NCBI RefSeq assembly: GCF_007197575.1
Contig: NZ_CP041616.1
Span: forward strand, 2,914,001-2,978,000
DNA: 64,000 bases
Reading direction: 5' to 3'
From: Ornithinimicrobium ciconiae
Lineage (GTDB): Bacteria; Actinomycetota; Actinomycetes; Actinomycetales; Dermatophilaceae
In this document: in pieces, positions 47,829-55,009 of the stretch
Numbering within the stretch: the stretch's first letter is position 1
How the letters are laid out: each line of letters begins with the position of its first letter
Translations under genes and position numbers: made by a program
The notes under the pieces: generated by a model
Databases searched by the model: none
The model's input: only the letters and a program-made list of their open reading frames with translations
Told to the model about the DNA's origin: nothing

Positions 47829-48762
47829 GGTGGTAGCCCTCCTCGGTGACGTCCTGGATGCGGGAGCGCACGGAATACAGCTCGGGAAAGAAGGTCAGGT
47901 CGAGGGCCCGGCGCAGGAAGGGCACCCCGGATGAGCCACCGGTGCCCCGCTTGGACCCGATGATGCGCTCGACGGTCTTGAGGTGCCGGAAGCGCCAGAA
48001 CTGGAAGTTGTCCTCGACGTCGATCAGCTCCTCGCACAGCTCATAGACGCCCCAGTGCTCGTCCGGCGCGGCATAGATCTGTCCGAACAGCTCGACCAGT
48101 CCCTCATTCTCCTGGTGGGGTCGGGACCAGTCCCGGTCGAGGAGCTCGGGTGGGACCGCATAGCCCTGGCGGGACAGCCAGGCCAGCACCTCGTCATACA
48201 GGCTCGGTTCGTGCAGCAGTGTCGACACTTCGGCGTGCACGATCGGGTCGTGCTCGAAGACGCGCAGCATCTCAGCGTTCTTGTTGCCCAGCAAGAACTC
48301 GACCGAGCGGTACTGCCAGGACTGGAAGCCGGAGCCGGTGGCCAGGAACGAGCGGAACTGCGCGTACTCGCTGGGGGTCAGCGTGGCCAGCACGGACCAC
48401 TGCTCGGTCAGGATGACCTGGATGTGCTTGACCCGGGCCAGGCGCTTCAGGGCCGGTCGGGGGTCGTCGGCCCGGATCAGGTCCCGGGCGGAGTGCAGCT
48501 CGTGCAGCATCAGCTTGAGCCAGAGCTCGGAGGTCTGGTGCTGGATGATGAAGAGCATCTCGTCGTGCCGGGTCGGCACCGAGCGGGGGTGCTGGGCCGA
48601 CAGGACCTTGGCCAGGTCGAGATACTCCCCGTAGGAGAGGTTGCGCGCAAAGTCCCGCTCGATCCCCTCCTCGAGATCACGTTGGGCGGTAGGCCGAGAC
48701 GCGGGTGGGGCGGCCTCAGCCGGCTGGGAGCCGGAACGGTCGGGCAGGGCCTCGTCGGGCAC
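47821..48762 (-). CDS. kynA: Tryptophan 2,3-dioxygenase
   Basis: KynA is a heme enzyme that opens the indole ring of tryptophan to N-formylkynurenine. From GTG 48762 it has 313 residues and the family motifs YGEYLDLAKVLSAQHP and HDEMLFIIQHQTSELWLKL, with the C-terminal LDLTFFPELY. AAGGAGG precedes the GTG at the right distance, whereas the long ORF to 49245 is antisense-derived. A possible -10 TACGGT lies at 48792-48797 on the minus strand. It is divergent from the membrane gene at 48833. Confidence 0.95.
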   Translation of the reverse strand: MPDEALPDRSGSQPAEAAPPASRPTAQRDLEEGIERDFARNLSYGEYLDLAKVLSAQHPRSVPTRHDEMLFIIQHQTSELWLKLMLHELHSARDLIRADDPRPALKRLARVKHIQVILTEQWSVLATLTPSEYAQFRSFLATGSGFQSWQYRSVEFLLGNKNAEMLRVFEHDPIVHAEVSTLLHEPSLYDEVLAWLSRQGYAVPPELLDRDWSRPHQENEGLVELFGQIYAAPDEHWGVYELCEELIDVEDNFQFWRFRHLKTVERIIGSKRGTGGSSGVPFLRRALDLTFFPELYSVRSRIQDVTEEGYHHE

Positions 48763-48819
48763 GCGAACCTCCTTGTGGGCGTGGGCTCCCCACCGTATCG
48801 CCCGCACCTGGCGACGGCC

Positions 48820-48825
48820 TACAGT
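48820..48825 (+). promoter_or_regulatory. -10 hexamer TACAGT, leaderless type
   Basis: TACAGT is followed by 7 nt and GTG 48833. It forms a divergent pair with the kynA promoter region. Confidence 0.5.
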
Positions 48826-48832
48826 GACCGGT

Positions 48833-49576
48833 GTGAGCGATGGTCTGCCGCGCACCGACGGCCTCCCCACCACCCGCCACCTTTCCAGCGAGCAGGTGCG
48901 GGCCACCGTCCTTGACCTGCAGGGGCGGATCGCGGCCCGGTTTCCGCAGCACCGTCTCACCGTGGTGGCCACCGACCTGGTGGACCTGGTCGACCAGGTG
49001 GACCTCAAGACCCAGGACACCCACCGCCGCGTGGTCCACACAACCCTGGTGGCGCGGATCCTGGCGGCCGTGGCGCTGCTGGTCGCCATCACCCTGGTGG
49101 TGCTGGCCCTCCAGCTGGTGATGAGCCACCCTCTCGACCAGCTCAACACCTGGATCCCGCTGATCGACAGCACGATCGACACGATCGTGTTTATCGGGAT
49201 CGCGGTGCTCTTCCTGTGGGCCTTCCCCGAGCGTCGGGAGCGCAAGGGCCTGTTGGCCCTGCTGCACCAGCTGCGCTCGCTGGCTCACGTGCTCGACATG
49301 CACCAGCTGACCAAGGAGCCGGGGCGGCTGCGCACCGGTTATGTCCCCACCGAGCTGAGCCTGGCCAGTGACCTCACCCGGGATGAGATGTTCGACTACC
49401 TCAGCTACTGCACCGAACTGCTGTCCCTGATCGCCAAGACCGCCGCCCTGTGCGCTGAACGCTCCTCCGACGGGACGATCCTGGACACCGTGAGCGACGT
49501 CGAGACCCTTACCCGTGAGATCTCGGTGCGGGTCTACCAGAAGGTCACCCTGCTGGGCCAGTTCGACGAGCGCTGA
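48833..49576 (+). CDS. Two-helix membrane protein of unknown function
   Basis: The 247-residue protein has an N-terminal cytoplasmic region (about 1-74), two membrane segments (about 75-96 and 113-131) and a C-terminal soluble helical domain of about 110 residues (FDYLSYCTELLSLIAKTAAL, RVYQKVTLLGQF). I do not recognise a family. The start GTG 48833 is chosen for the leaderless-type hexamer upstream. Its place between the kyn operon and an amidohydrolase gives no clear functional hint. Confidence 0.65.
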   Translation: MSDGLPRTDGLPTTRHLSSEQVRATVLDLQGRIAARFPQHRLTVVATDLVDLVDQVDLKTQDTHRRVVHTTLVARILAAVALLVAITLVVLALQLVMSHPLDQLNTWIPLIDSTIDTIVFIGIAVLFLWAFPERRERKGLLALLHQLRSLAHVLDMHQLTKEPGRLRTGYVPTELSLASDLTRDEMFDYLSYCTELLSLIAKTAALCAERSSDGTILDTVSDVETLTREISVRVYQKVTLLGQFDER

Positions 49577-49730
49577 CGGCATACGCGCGGTTGTGCGGGC
49601 CGATCCTCCTGCCCGCCCACTGGCGGACGAGCACGCCGACCGGGCCCGAGGCGTGCCCTCCCAGGGGTGGCGCCGCGCGGTGCACCCTGCGACCGAGGCG
49701 GGGGCACCTCCGCACCCGGGTGAGTCACGG

Positions 49731-49736
49731 CATACT
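49731..49736 (+). promoter_or_regulatory. Possible -10 hexamer CATACT for the amidohydrolase
   Basis: CATACT is followed by 7 nt and GTG 49744. It is identical to the hexamer before the PPDK regulator gene. Confidence 0.35.
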
Positions 49737-49743
49737 CGGGGCT

Positions 49744-50697
49744 GTGCCGACCGACACCATGCCCGATCACCGGGGACCCGCAACCGACGCGGACGTGGCG
49801 TCCTGGGTCGCGGGACTCGGGCTCCCCGGTCTCGCGGACATCCACGTGCACTTCCTGCCCGAGCCGGTCCTGGCTAAGGTGTGGGCCTACTTCGACGCCC
49901 ACGGCTGGTCCGAGGGGGGCGACTGGCCGATCCGGTACCGGCTGCCCGAGCAGGAGCGCCTGGCGGTGGCGCGGTCGCTGGGCCTGCGTGCCGTCCCGGC
50001 CCTGACCTACGCCCACAAACCCGGCATGGCAGCCTGGCTCAATGCCTGGTGCGCCGACTTCGCCCAGCGGGTCCCCGACGCAGTGCCCTCGGGCACCTTC
50101 TATCCCGAGCCGGAGGCCGCAGACTACGTCCCCGAGGCCATCGAGGCCGGGGTGCGGCTGTTCAAGACCCACGTCACCGTCGGTGACTTCGACCCCACGG
50201 ACCCGCTGCTGGATCCCGTCTGGTCGGTCCTGCAGGACGCGGGCACCCCGGTCGTCCTGCACGCGGGCTCGGGTCCGCATCCCGGGCGGCACACCGGCCC
50301 GGCGCCGGTCGCGGCACTGCTGGCGCGCTTCCCTCGTCTCGTGCTGGTCATCGCCCACCTCGGCATGCCGGAGCACCACGAGTTCGCTGACCTGGCTGAG
50401 CAGTATGCCGGCGTGCACCTGGACACGACGATGGCCGGGACCGACTATGTCGAGGCCAGGTCCCCGCTGCCGAGTGGCTATCTGTCCCGACTGCGCGACC
50501 TGCAGCACAAGGTCGTGCTCGGGGCCGACTTCCCCAACATCCCCTACCCTTATGCCCACCAGCTGCAGGCGCTGGCACGGTGGGATCTTGGGGAGGACTG
50601 GATGCGGGATGTGTTGTGGCACAACGGGGCGCGACTGATGAGACTGGCTGACCACGGGGACCAGGCCAGCTCTGCCGCTGCTGGAAGTGGGCGATGA
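49744..50697 (+). CDS. Amidohydrolase family 2 protein
   Basis: The 317-residue protein is a metal hydrolase of the amidohydrolase-2 (PF04909) group, which includes decarboxylases acting on aromatic acids. The metal-binding HxH is in LADIHVHFLP, a conserved His is in HAGSGPHPG, another in VIAHLGMPEHHEF, and the C-terminal Asp is in GADFPNIPY. The substrate is unknown; a link to the nearby kynurenine genes is possible but only by position. ATG 49759 is an alternative start. ATGA couples it to the small membrane gene at 50694. Confidence 0.85.
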   Translation: MPTDTMPDHRGPATDADVASWVAGLGLPGLADIHVHFLPEPVLAKVWAYFDAHGWSEGGDWPIRYRLPEQERLAVARSLGLRAVPALTYAHKPGMAAWLNAWCADFAQRVPDAVPSGTFYPEPEAADYVPEAIEAGVRLFKTHVTVGDFDPTDPLLDPVWSVLQDAGTPVVLHAGSGPHPGRHTGPAPVAALLARFPRLVLVIAHLGMPEHHEFADLAEQYAGVHLDTTMAGTDYVEARSPLPSGYLSRLRDLQHKVVLGADFPNIPYPYAHQLQALARWDLGEDWMRDVLWHNGARLMRLADHGDQASSAAAGSGR

Positions 50698-51161
50698 GGG
50701 CCTGGGCGCGCTGGCTGGCCGGCGGGCTGCTGCTGCTCTCCCTGGGGCTGCCGTGGACCAGCGCCTCCACCACGACGACGCCCGGCGGGCCGTCGTGCAT
50801 CCCCGACCTGTCCGGCGAAGGCGGGTTGATCTGCGACTACATCGGTGTCCCGACCACGCACGTGATCGGTGGTGCCGTCGGCGGTGAGTCCCCCGCACGC
50901 TTCTTCCTGGTCCTGGCACTGGTCCTGCTGCTCGTGGGCTGGGCGTCCGCCCGTCCCATGGCACTGCTGGTCGCCGCGGGCTGCGCAGTGGTCGCGGTGG
51001 CCACCGCCCTGCCGGAGGTGCTCAGCGGTCAGTTCACCGCCCTGCTGGCTGCGGGCCTGCTCCTGGTGTCGGTCGGGGGCGCCGGTCAGCGGGTGCGGTC
51101 GTTGAGATCTGCCACGTGGGGCGAGACCGCAGGGTCCAGCCCGAGCCCCAGCGCCAGATAG
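50694..51161 (+). CDS. Small membrane protein of unknown function
   Basis: The 155-residue product has a signal-anchor (LLLLSLGLPW) and three further hydrophobic segments (about 68-82, 86-104 and 110-128). An outer loop between the first two has two Cys (PSCIPDL, GLICDYI), perhaps a disulfide. The start overlaps the amidohydrolase stop (ATGA). Its last 76 nt overlap the convergent SIS gene, so the C-terminal tail is antisense to coding DNA. The family is not recognised. Confidence 0.65.
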   Translation: MRAWARWLAGGLLLLSLGLPWTSASTTTTPGGPSCIPDLSGEGGLICDYIGVPTTHVIGGAVGGESPARFFLVLALVLLLVGWASARPMALLVAAGCAVVAVATALPEVLSGQFTALLAAGLLLVSVGGAGQRVRSLRSATWGETAGSSPSPSAR

Positions 51162-52366
51162 GTCGCGGTGAAGTCCACCGTGGTGACCAGCTCGGCGAGC
51201 CGGGTCAGCGGTCGTCCGGGCTGAGCGCTCACATCCATCACCCGCACCCCGGCCTCCCGGGCAGTGGCCAGGACCGCGTCGGTCAGGGCCTCGACCTCCA
51301 CCGACTCGCGGGTCGGTGGCTCGGGGGCCGCATCGCGCAGGGTCAGCAGACCCAGCTGCGGCAGGGACGGACCGTCCAGGAACGGGTCGGCAAAGATGTC
51401 GCGGCCGCCGGCGCCGCGCGGCCGCTCGGCAAGGTCACCCTCGGGCTCGGCGAAGTGGTGCGGCTCCCAGCCGCTGGTGTCGATGTCACCCAGCCGGATG
51501 CGTCCGGCGTCGTAGGTGCCGGGTCGGTGCCCGCCCCGAGCGGTGTAGGGACCGTCGAAGCAGGCCACGATCTGACTGGCGGCGTCCGGGAGCTCCCCCC
51601 AGGGGGCGGGCATCCGGGCGGTGCGCGCCAGCATCGAGGATGCGCGAGCCGCGGCCACGCCGCTGAGCGGTCCGTCACCGAGCACCATGGGCACGGTCTC
51701 CGCCAGCTGCAGGGCCAGCAGCTTGGCCGGGTTGACGAACGACTCTGAGGCGGGCCGGTAGGCCTCAGCCGCCTCGTCCAGCCGATCAGCCACCTGCCTC
51801 ATCTGCTCGCGCGGGGTGTCCACCAGACCCAGGGTGTGAGCACCGAGCAGGACCGGGGTGAGCAGACTCCACAGGGACGTCCGCGAACTCGTGCGACCCC
51901 GGCCCACGCCGATGTGCGTCCCCCGGGCGCGTCGGCATACCTCCGCCAGCGGGGAGTCGTCGGCCCCGACGGTGAGCAGTGAGGCGCCCCGGCGGGCGGC
52001 CTCGGCAGCGATCCCGACCGGCCCGGGGGCACGCCCGGACAGTGAGACCGCCACGACCAGGTCGAGGGGGCCGACCCACCCGGGCAGCGGCAGGTTGCGC
52101 CGCGCCTGAACCGGCACGGGAGAACCGGGCTCGGCGAGCAGCTCGAGCACCTCGGCCACCAGCGCGGAGCCACCCAGTGCGGCCACCAGGACCGAGCGGG
52201 GTCGGTCCAGCCGGGCGAGCCGGTCGATGCCGGCCTCCTCGGCGAGACTGACCGACTCGCGGACCTGGGCGCCAGCGGTGGCCAGGGCACGCAGGGTCTG
52301 TCTGCTGTCCTTGCGGAGCAGCTCGTCGGGGTCGTCGAGCAGGGCGTCGTCGATGTGCGGTGCCAT
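51086..52366 (-). CDS. SIS-domain protein, phosphoglucose/phosphomannose isomerase-like
   Basis: The 426-residue protein has a SIS sugar-binding domain (VLVAALGGSALVAEVL, VAVSLSGRAPGPVGIAAEA) and the C-terminal PGI/PMI-like domain. It is probably the actinobacterial equivalent of M. tuberculosis Rv3256c, next to manB. It may supply or regulate mannose phosphates for cell-wall mannan. ATG 52366 follows GAGGAG and is 8 nt after the Trm112-like stop, in the operon DUF3499-manB-trm112-SIS. It shares its 3' end with the convergent membrane gene. Confidence 0.83.
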   Translation of the reverse strand: MAPHIDDALLDDPDELLRKDSRQTLRALATAGAQVRESVSLAEEAGIDRLARLDRPRSVLVAALGGSALVAEVLELLAEPGSPVPVQARRNLPLPGWVGPLDLVVAVSLSGRAPGPVGIAAEAARRGASLLTVGADDSPLAEVCRRARGTHIGVGRGRTSSRTSLWSLLTPVLLGAHTLGLVDTPREQMRQVADRLDEAAEAYRPASESFVNPAKLLALQLAETVPMVLGDGPLSGVAAARASSMLARTARMPAPWGELPDAASQIVACFDGPYTARGGHRPGTYDAGRIRLGDIDTSGWEPHHFAEPEGDLAERPRGAGGRDIFADPFLDGPSLPQLGLLTLRDAAPEPPTRESVEVEALTDAVLATAREAGVRVMDVSAQPGRPLTRLAELVTTVDFTATYLALGLGLDPAVSPHVADLNDRTR

Positions 52367-52374
52367 AGGGCTCC

Positions 52375-52581
52375 TCAGCGCGTCACGGTGGTGGCGTCGC
52401 TCTCGAGGAGAACGGGGATGCCTTCGGTGATGGGGAACTGCCTCCGCTGACCGGGGCCACCGCAGTCCTCGGCACACTCCAGGACGGGTTCGCCGGCGCC
52501 ATTGAGACGGTCCACCAACTCGTGGCGGCCGACCGGGCAGCGCAAGATCTCCCGCACCCAGGGTTCGATCGAGTCGCTCAT
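52375..52581 (-). CDS. Trm112-like small zinc protein
   Basis: The 68-residue protein fits the Trm112 family: an N-terminal helix (IEPWVREILRCPVG), CP-x and CAEDC zinc ligands, and the ending FPITEGIPVLL. Trm112 proteins activate partner methyltransferases; bacterial ones are less well studied. ATG 52581 overlaps the manB stop by 4 nt. Confidence 0.85.
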   Translation of the reverse strand: MSDSIEPWVREILRCPVGRHELVDRLNGAGEPVLECAEDCGGPGQRRQFPITEGIPVLLESDATTVTR

Positions 52582-53999
52582 GCGCGCACCATCCTCAGCA
52601 CCTCGTCACGGATTGTGATCATCGTCGCCTCGTCCGAGGCCTCCACGTTGAGCCGCAGCAGCGGCTCGGTGTTGCTGGGTCGCAGCGAGAGCCACCAGAA
52701 GTCCTGGTCGCTCCCCCAGCTCAGACCCAGCCCGTCGAGCGTGTCGACTGTAGCGCCCCGGCCCTCACCCCAGGCACGCACCCGCGCCGTGGCGGCGGGC
52801 ACGTCTGCCACCGGCGAGTTGATCTCGCCCGAGGCCGGGTAACGCTCGTAGGGCGCGACGACCTCGGACAGCGGGCCGGGCTGCTCCCCCAGCGCTGAGA
52901 GCACGTGCATCGCCGCAAGCATGCCGGTGTCGGCAAACCAGAAGTTGCGGAAGTAGTAGTGCGCCGAGTGCTCCCCACCGAAGACCGCGTTCTGCTCGGC
53001 CATCACGGCCTTGATGAAGGAGTGGCCCACCCGGGTGCGCACCGCCCGGCCACCCGCGTCGGCGATCGTCTCGGGGACGGCACGGGAGACGATGACGTTG
53101 TGGACCACCGTGACCTCTGAGCCAGCCACCCCAGCCGCGACCTCGCGGGCGATCTCCCGTGCGGCGACGAGGGCGGTGATGGCGCTGGGGGTCACCGGTT
53201 GACCACGCTCGTCGATGACGAAGCACCGGTCGGCGTCACCGTCGAAGGCAAGCCCCAGGTCGGCCCCGTGGGCCAGGACGGCGGCCTGCAGGTCACGCAG
53301 GTTCTCCGGCTCCAACGGGTTGGCCTCGTGGTTGGGGAAGGTGCCGTCCAGCTCGAAGTAGAGCGGCACGACCTCCAGGGGCAGGCTCGAGCGCTGCAGC
53401 ACGGCCGGGACGGTGTGCCCGGCCATCCCGTTGCCGGCGTCGACGACGACCTTCAGTGGGCGTCCGCCCTCCAGGTCGACCAGGGAGTGCAGGAAGTCGG
53501 CGTAGTCCGCCAGCAGGTCCGCCTCCTCGATGGTCCCCGCCCGCGACGAGGGCGGCAGTTCATGCTCGGCACCCCGGTCCAGCAGCCACTGAGCCAGGTC
53601 CCGGACCTCGGCCAGGCCGCTGTCGACACCGACCGGGCGGGCCCCCGAACGGCACAGCTTGATGCCGTTGTAGGCGGCCGGGTTGTGGCTCGCCGTGAAC
53701 ATGGCGCCGGGGACCTCGCGGGCCCCGCTGGCGTAGTAGAGCCCGTCGGTGGAGCACAGCCCGATCAGGGTCACGTCCACCCCGTGGGCGGCGACGCCCG
53801 CCGCGAACGCTCGGGAGAGCTCCGGCGACGAGGCACGCATGTCGTGGCCGATCACCATGTCGGTCGCACCGTCCGGGATCACGACGACCTGGGCGAAGGC
53901 GGAGCCGAGTGCGCTGGCCACGGCCGGGTTGAGCTGCTCCGGCACGAGTCCGCGCACGTCATAGGCCTTGATGAAGTCCTGGAGGCGCGCTGAGGTCAC
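52578..53999 (-). CDS. manB: Phosphomannomutase (ManB)
   Basis: The 473-residue phosphohexomutase makes mannose 1-phosphate for GDP-mannose and wall mannan. The catalytic Ser is in TASHNPAAYNG, the metal-binding DGDADR is in LAFDGDADRCFV, and GEHSAHYYFRNFW is the sugar-binding loop. The GTG start at 53999 follows a -10-like TAGGCT by 6 nt, and that hexamer overlaps the stop codon of DUF3499. The neighbours Rv3256c-like and DUF3499 match the M. tuberculosis order. Confidence 0.95.
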   Translation of the reverse strand: MTSARLQDFIKAYDVRGLVPEQLNPAVASALGSAFAQVVVIPDGATDMVIGHDMRASSPELSRAFAAGVAAHGVDVTLIGLCSTDGLYYASGAREVPGAMFTASHNPAAYNGIKLCRSGARPVGVDSGLAEVRDLAQWLLDRGAEHELPPSSRAGTIEEADLLADYADFLHSLVDLEGGRPLKVVVDAGNGMAGHTVPAVLQRSSLPLEVVPLYFELDGTFPNHEANPLEPENLRDLQAAVLAHGADLGLAFDGDADRCFVIDERGQPVTPSAITALVAAREIAREVAAGVAGSEVTVVHNVIVSRAVPETIADAGGRAVRTRVGHSFIKAVMAEQNAVFGGEHSAHYYFRNFWFADTGMLAAMHVLSALGEQPGPLSEVVAPYERYPASGEINSPVADVPAATARVRAWGEGRGATVDTLDGLGLSWGSDQDFWWLSLRPSNTEPLLRLNVEASDEATMITIRDEVLRMVRA

Positions 54000-54005
54000 G
54001 CGCCG

Positions 54006-54011
54006 AGCCTA
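54006..54011 (-). promoter_or_regulatory. -10 hexamer TAGGCT, leaderless type, overlapping the DUF3499 stop
   Basis: TAGGCT is 6 nt before GTG 53999, and its TAG is the stop codon of the DUF3499 gene. An internal promoter could therefore separate manB expression from DUF3499. Confidence 0.5.
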
Positions 54012-54368
54012 ACGGTCCTTGAGCAGGCGCAGATGCCCGCGGCGACCGATCTCGGTGACCGTCGCCTCCGCGGGGTGCAGCGGACGCTCCCCGGAGCTCC
54101 CGGCGTTCACCGCGCGGTGCTCGCGGACGGCTTCGGCCAGCGCGACCAGGTCGTCCGGCGGCTCGTCACCCATCTCCAGCCGCACAACGTCCCAGCCACG
54201 GGGCGCTGTCAGCCGCTTGGCATGGTCATCGCACAGGTCGTAGGAGTGCGGCTCGGCATAGGTGGCCAGCGGTCCGAGGACAGCGGTCTGCTCGGCGTAG
54301 ACGTAGGTCAGGGTGGCGTAGGCCGGTCTGACGCACGCGGTCTTGGAGCACTGACGAGAGATAACCAC
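54009..54368 (-). CDS. DUF3499 family protein
   Basis: From GTG 54368 this 119-residue protein shows the DUF3499 pattern: a CSKTAC zinc-knuckle near the N-terminus, YVYAEQTAVLGPLATY, and YDLCDDHAKRLTAP, giving the set of Cys and His for one metal. Its function is unknown; it is the homologue of M. tuberculosis Rv3258c by position. TACAGT is exactly 6 nt before GTG 54368. The longer ORF to 54776 is mostly antisense to the metallopeptidase gene. Confidence 0.85.
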   Translation of the reverse strand: MVISRQCSKTACVRPAYATLTYVYAEQTAVLGPLATYAEPHSYDLCDDHAKRLTAPRGWDVVRLEMGDEPPDDLVALAEAVREHRAVNAGSSGERPLHPAEATVTEIGRRGHLRLLKDR

Positions 54369-54374
54369 CCCTGG

Positions 54375-54380
54375 ACTGTA
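54375..54380 (-). promoter_or_regulatory. -10 hexamer TACAGT, leaderless type, for DUF3499
   Basis: TACAGT on the minus strand is 6 nt before GTG 54368. This decides the start between several possible codons. Confidence 0.6.
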
Positions 54381-54489
54381 TGCCGTGGGGTCGCCCTCAC
54401 GGGGCAACCACGCCGCGACCTCCCCCAGTGGCACAATCGAGACTCCGGCCAGGTGGCTGGGGCCTGAGCCTGCGGAAGGAGCTGTGGAC

Positions 54490-54903
54490 ATGCGTTCACG
54501 CCCGCGACCCGAGCCGGTGGTGCGTCGTCGGGACCGGCGCGGGCGGGGCGCACGCGGCCCGTTGGCGTGGCCTCCGGTGCCGGTCATGGTGAGTCGCTCG
54601 ACCCGTTTTGACGAATTGGTGCTGGACGCGGTGCAGCACATCGAGCAGCGCCTTGACCAGGAGCTGGCCGGTGTGGAGATCGCCGTCGAGGACGTGCCGC
54701 CTGCCGACCCGACCCCCTGGGAGTCAGGCATCGCGTTGGGGCGATTGTTCCCCGCAGAGGGATCCCTGCCCGCCAAGGTCGTGGTCTATCGCCGCCCGGT
54801 CGAGGCCCGCGCCCAGGAGGACGACGTGGCCGCGCTCGTGCACGAGGTCGTGGCGGAGCAGGTTGCCGGACTGCTGGGGCTGGACCCCGAGGACCTGCTC
54901 TGA
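54490..54903 (+). CDS. Zincin-like metallopeptidase family protein (PF06262) with incomplete motif
   Basis: The 137-residue protein resembles the small zincin-like family (Rv3259 by position): an Arg-rich start, then a domain ending in LVHEVVAEQVAGLLGLDPED. The family's expected HExxH reads H118-E119-V-V-A122, so the second His is absent and zinc binding is doubtful. GAAGGAG precedes ATG 54490; the longer frame from 54385 looks spurious. It is divergent from DUF3499 and convergent with DUF5719. Confidence 0.78.
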   Translation: MRSRPRPEPVVRRRDRRGRGARGPLAWPPVPVMVSRSTRFDELVLDAVQHIEQRLDQELAGVEIAVEDVPPADPTPWESGIALGRLFPAEGSLPAKVVVYRRPVEARAQEDDVAALVHEVVAEQVAGLLGLDPEDLL

Positions 54904-54950
54904 CGAGCAGCATCACTGCTGCCGACCGCGCGCGAGCCGCCGTACTGGGG

Positions 54951-55009
54951 GCAGGGCCCGACTCAGGGCAGGCCAGGGAGGCAGGGCCTGACTCAGGGCA
55001 GCCAGGGAG
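54951..55009. repeat. Tandem duplication of about 30 bp at the DUF5719 end
   Basis: The 30-nt segment 54951-54980 is repeated at 54981-55009 with one base changed and one deleted. The second copy contains the stop codon of DUF5719 (54993-54995), so the first copy is a duplicate of that gene's end lying in non-coding DNA. Confidence 0.85.
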
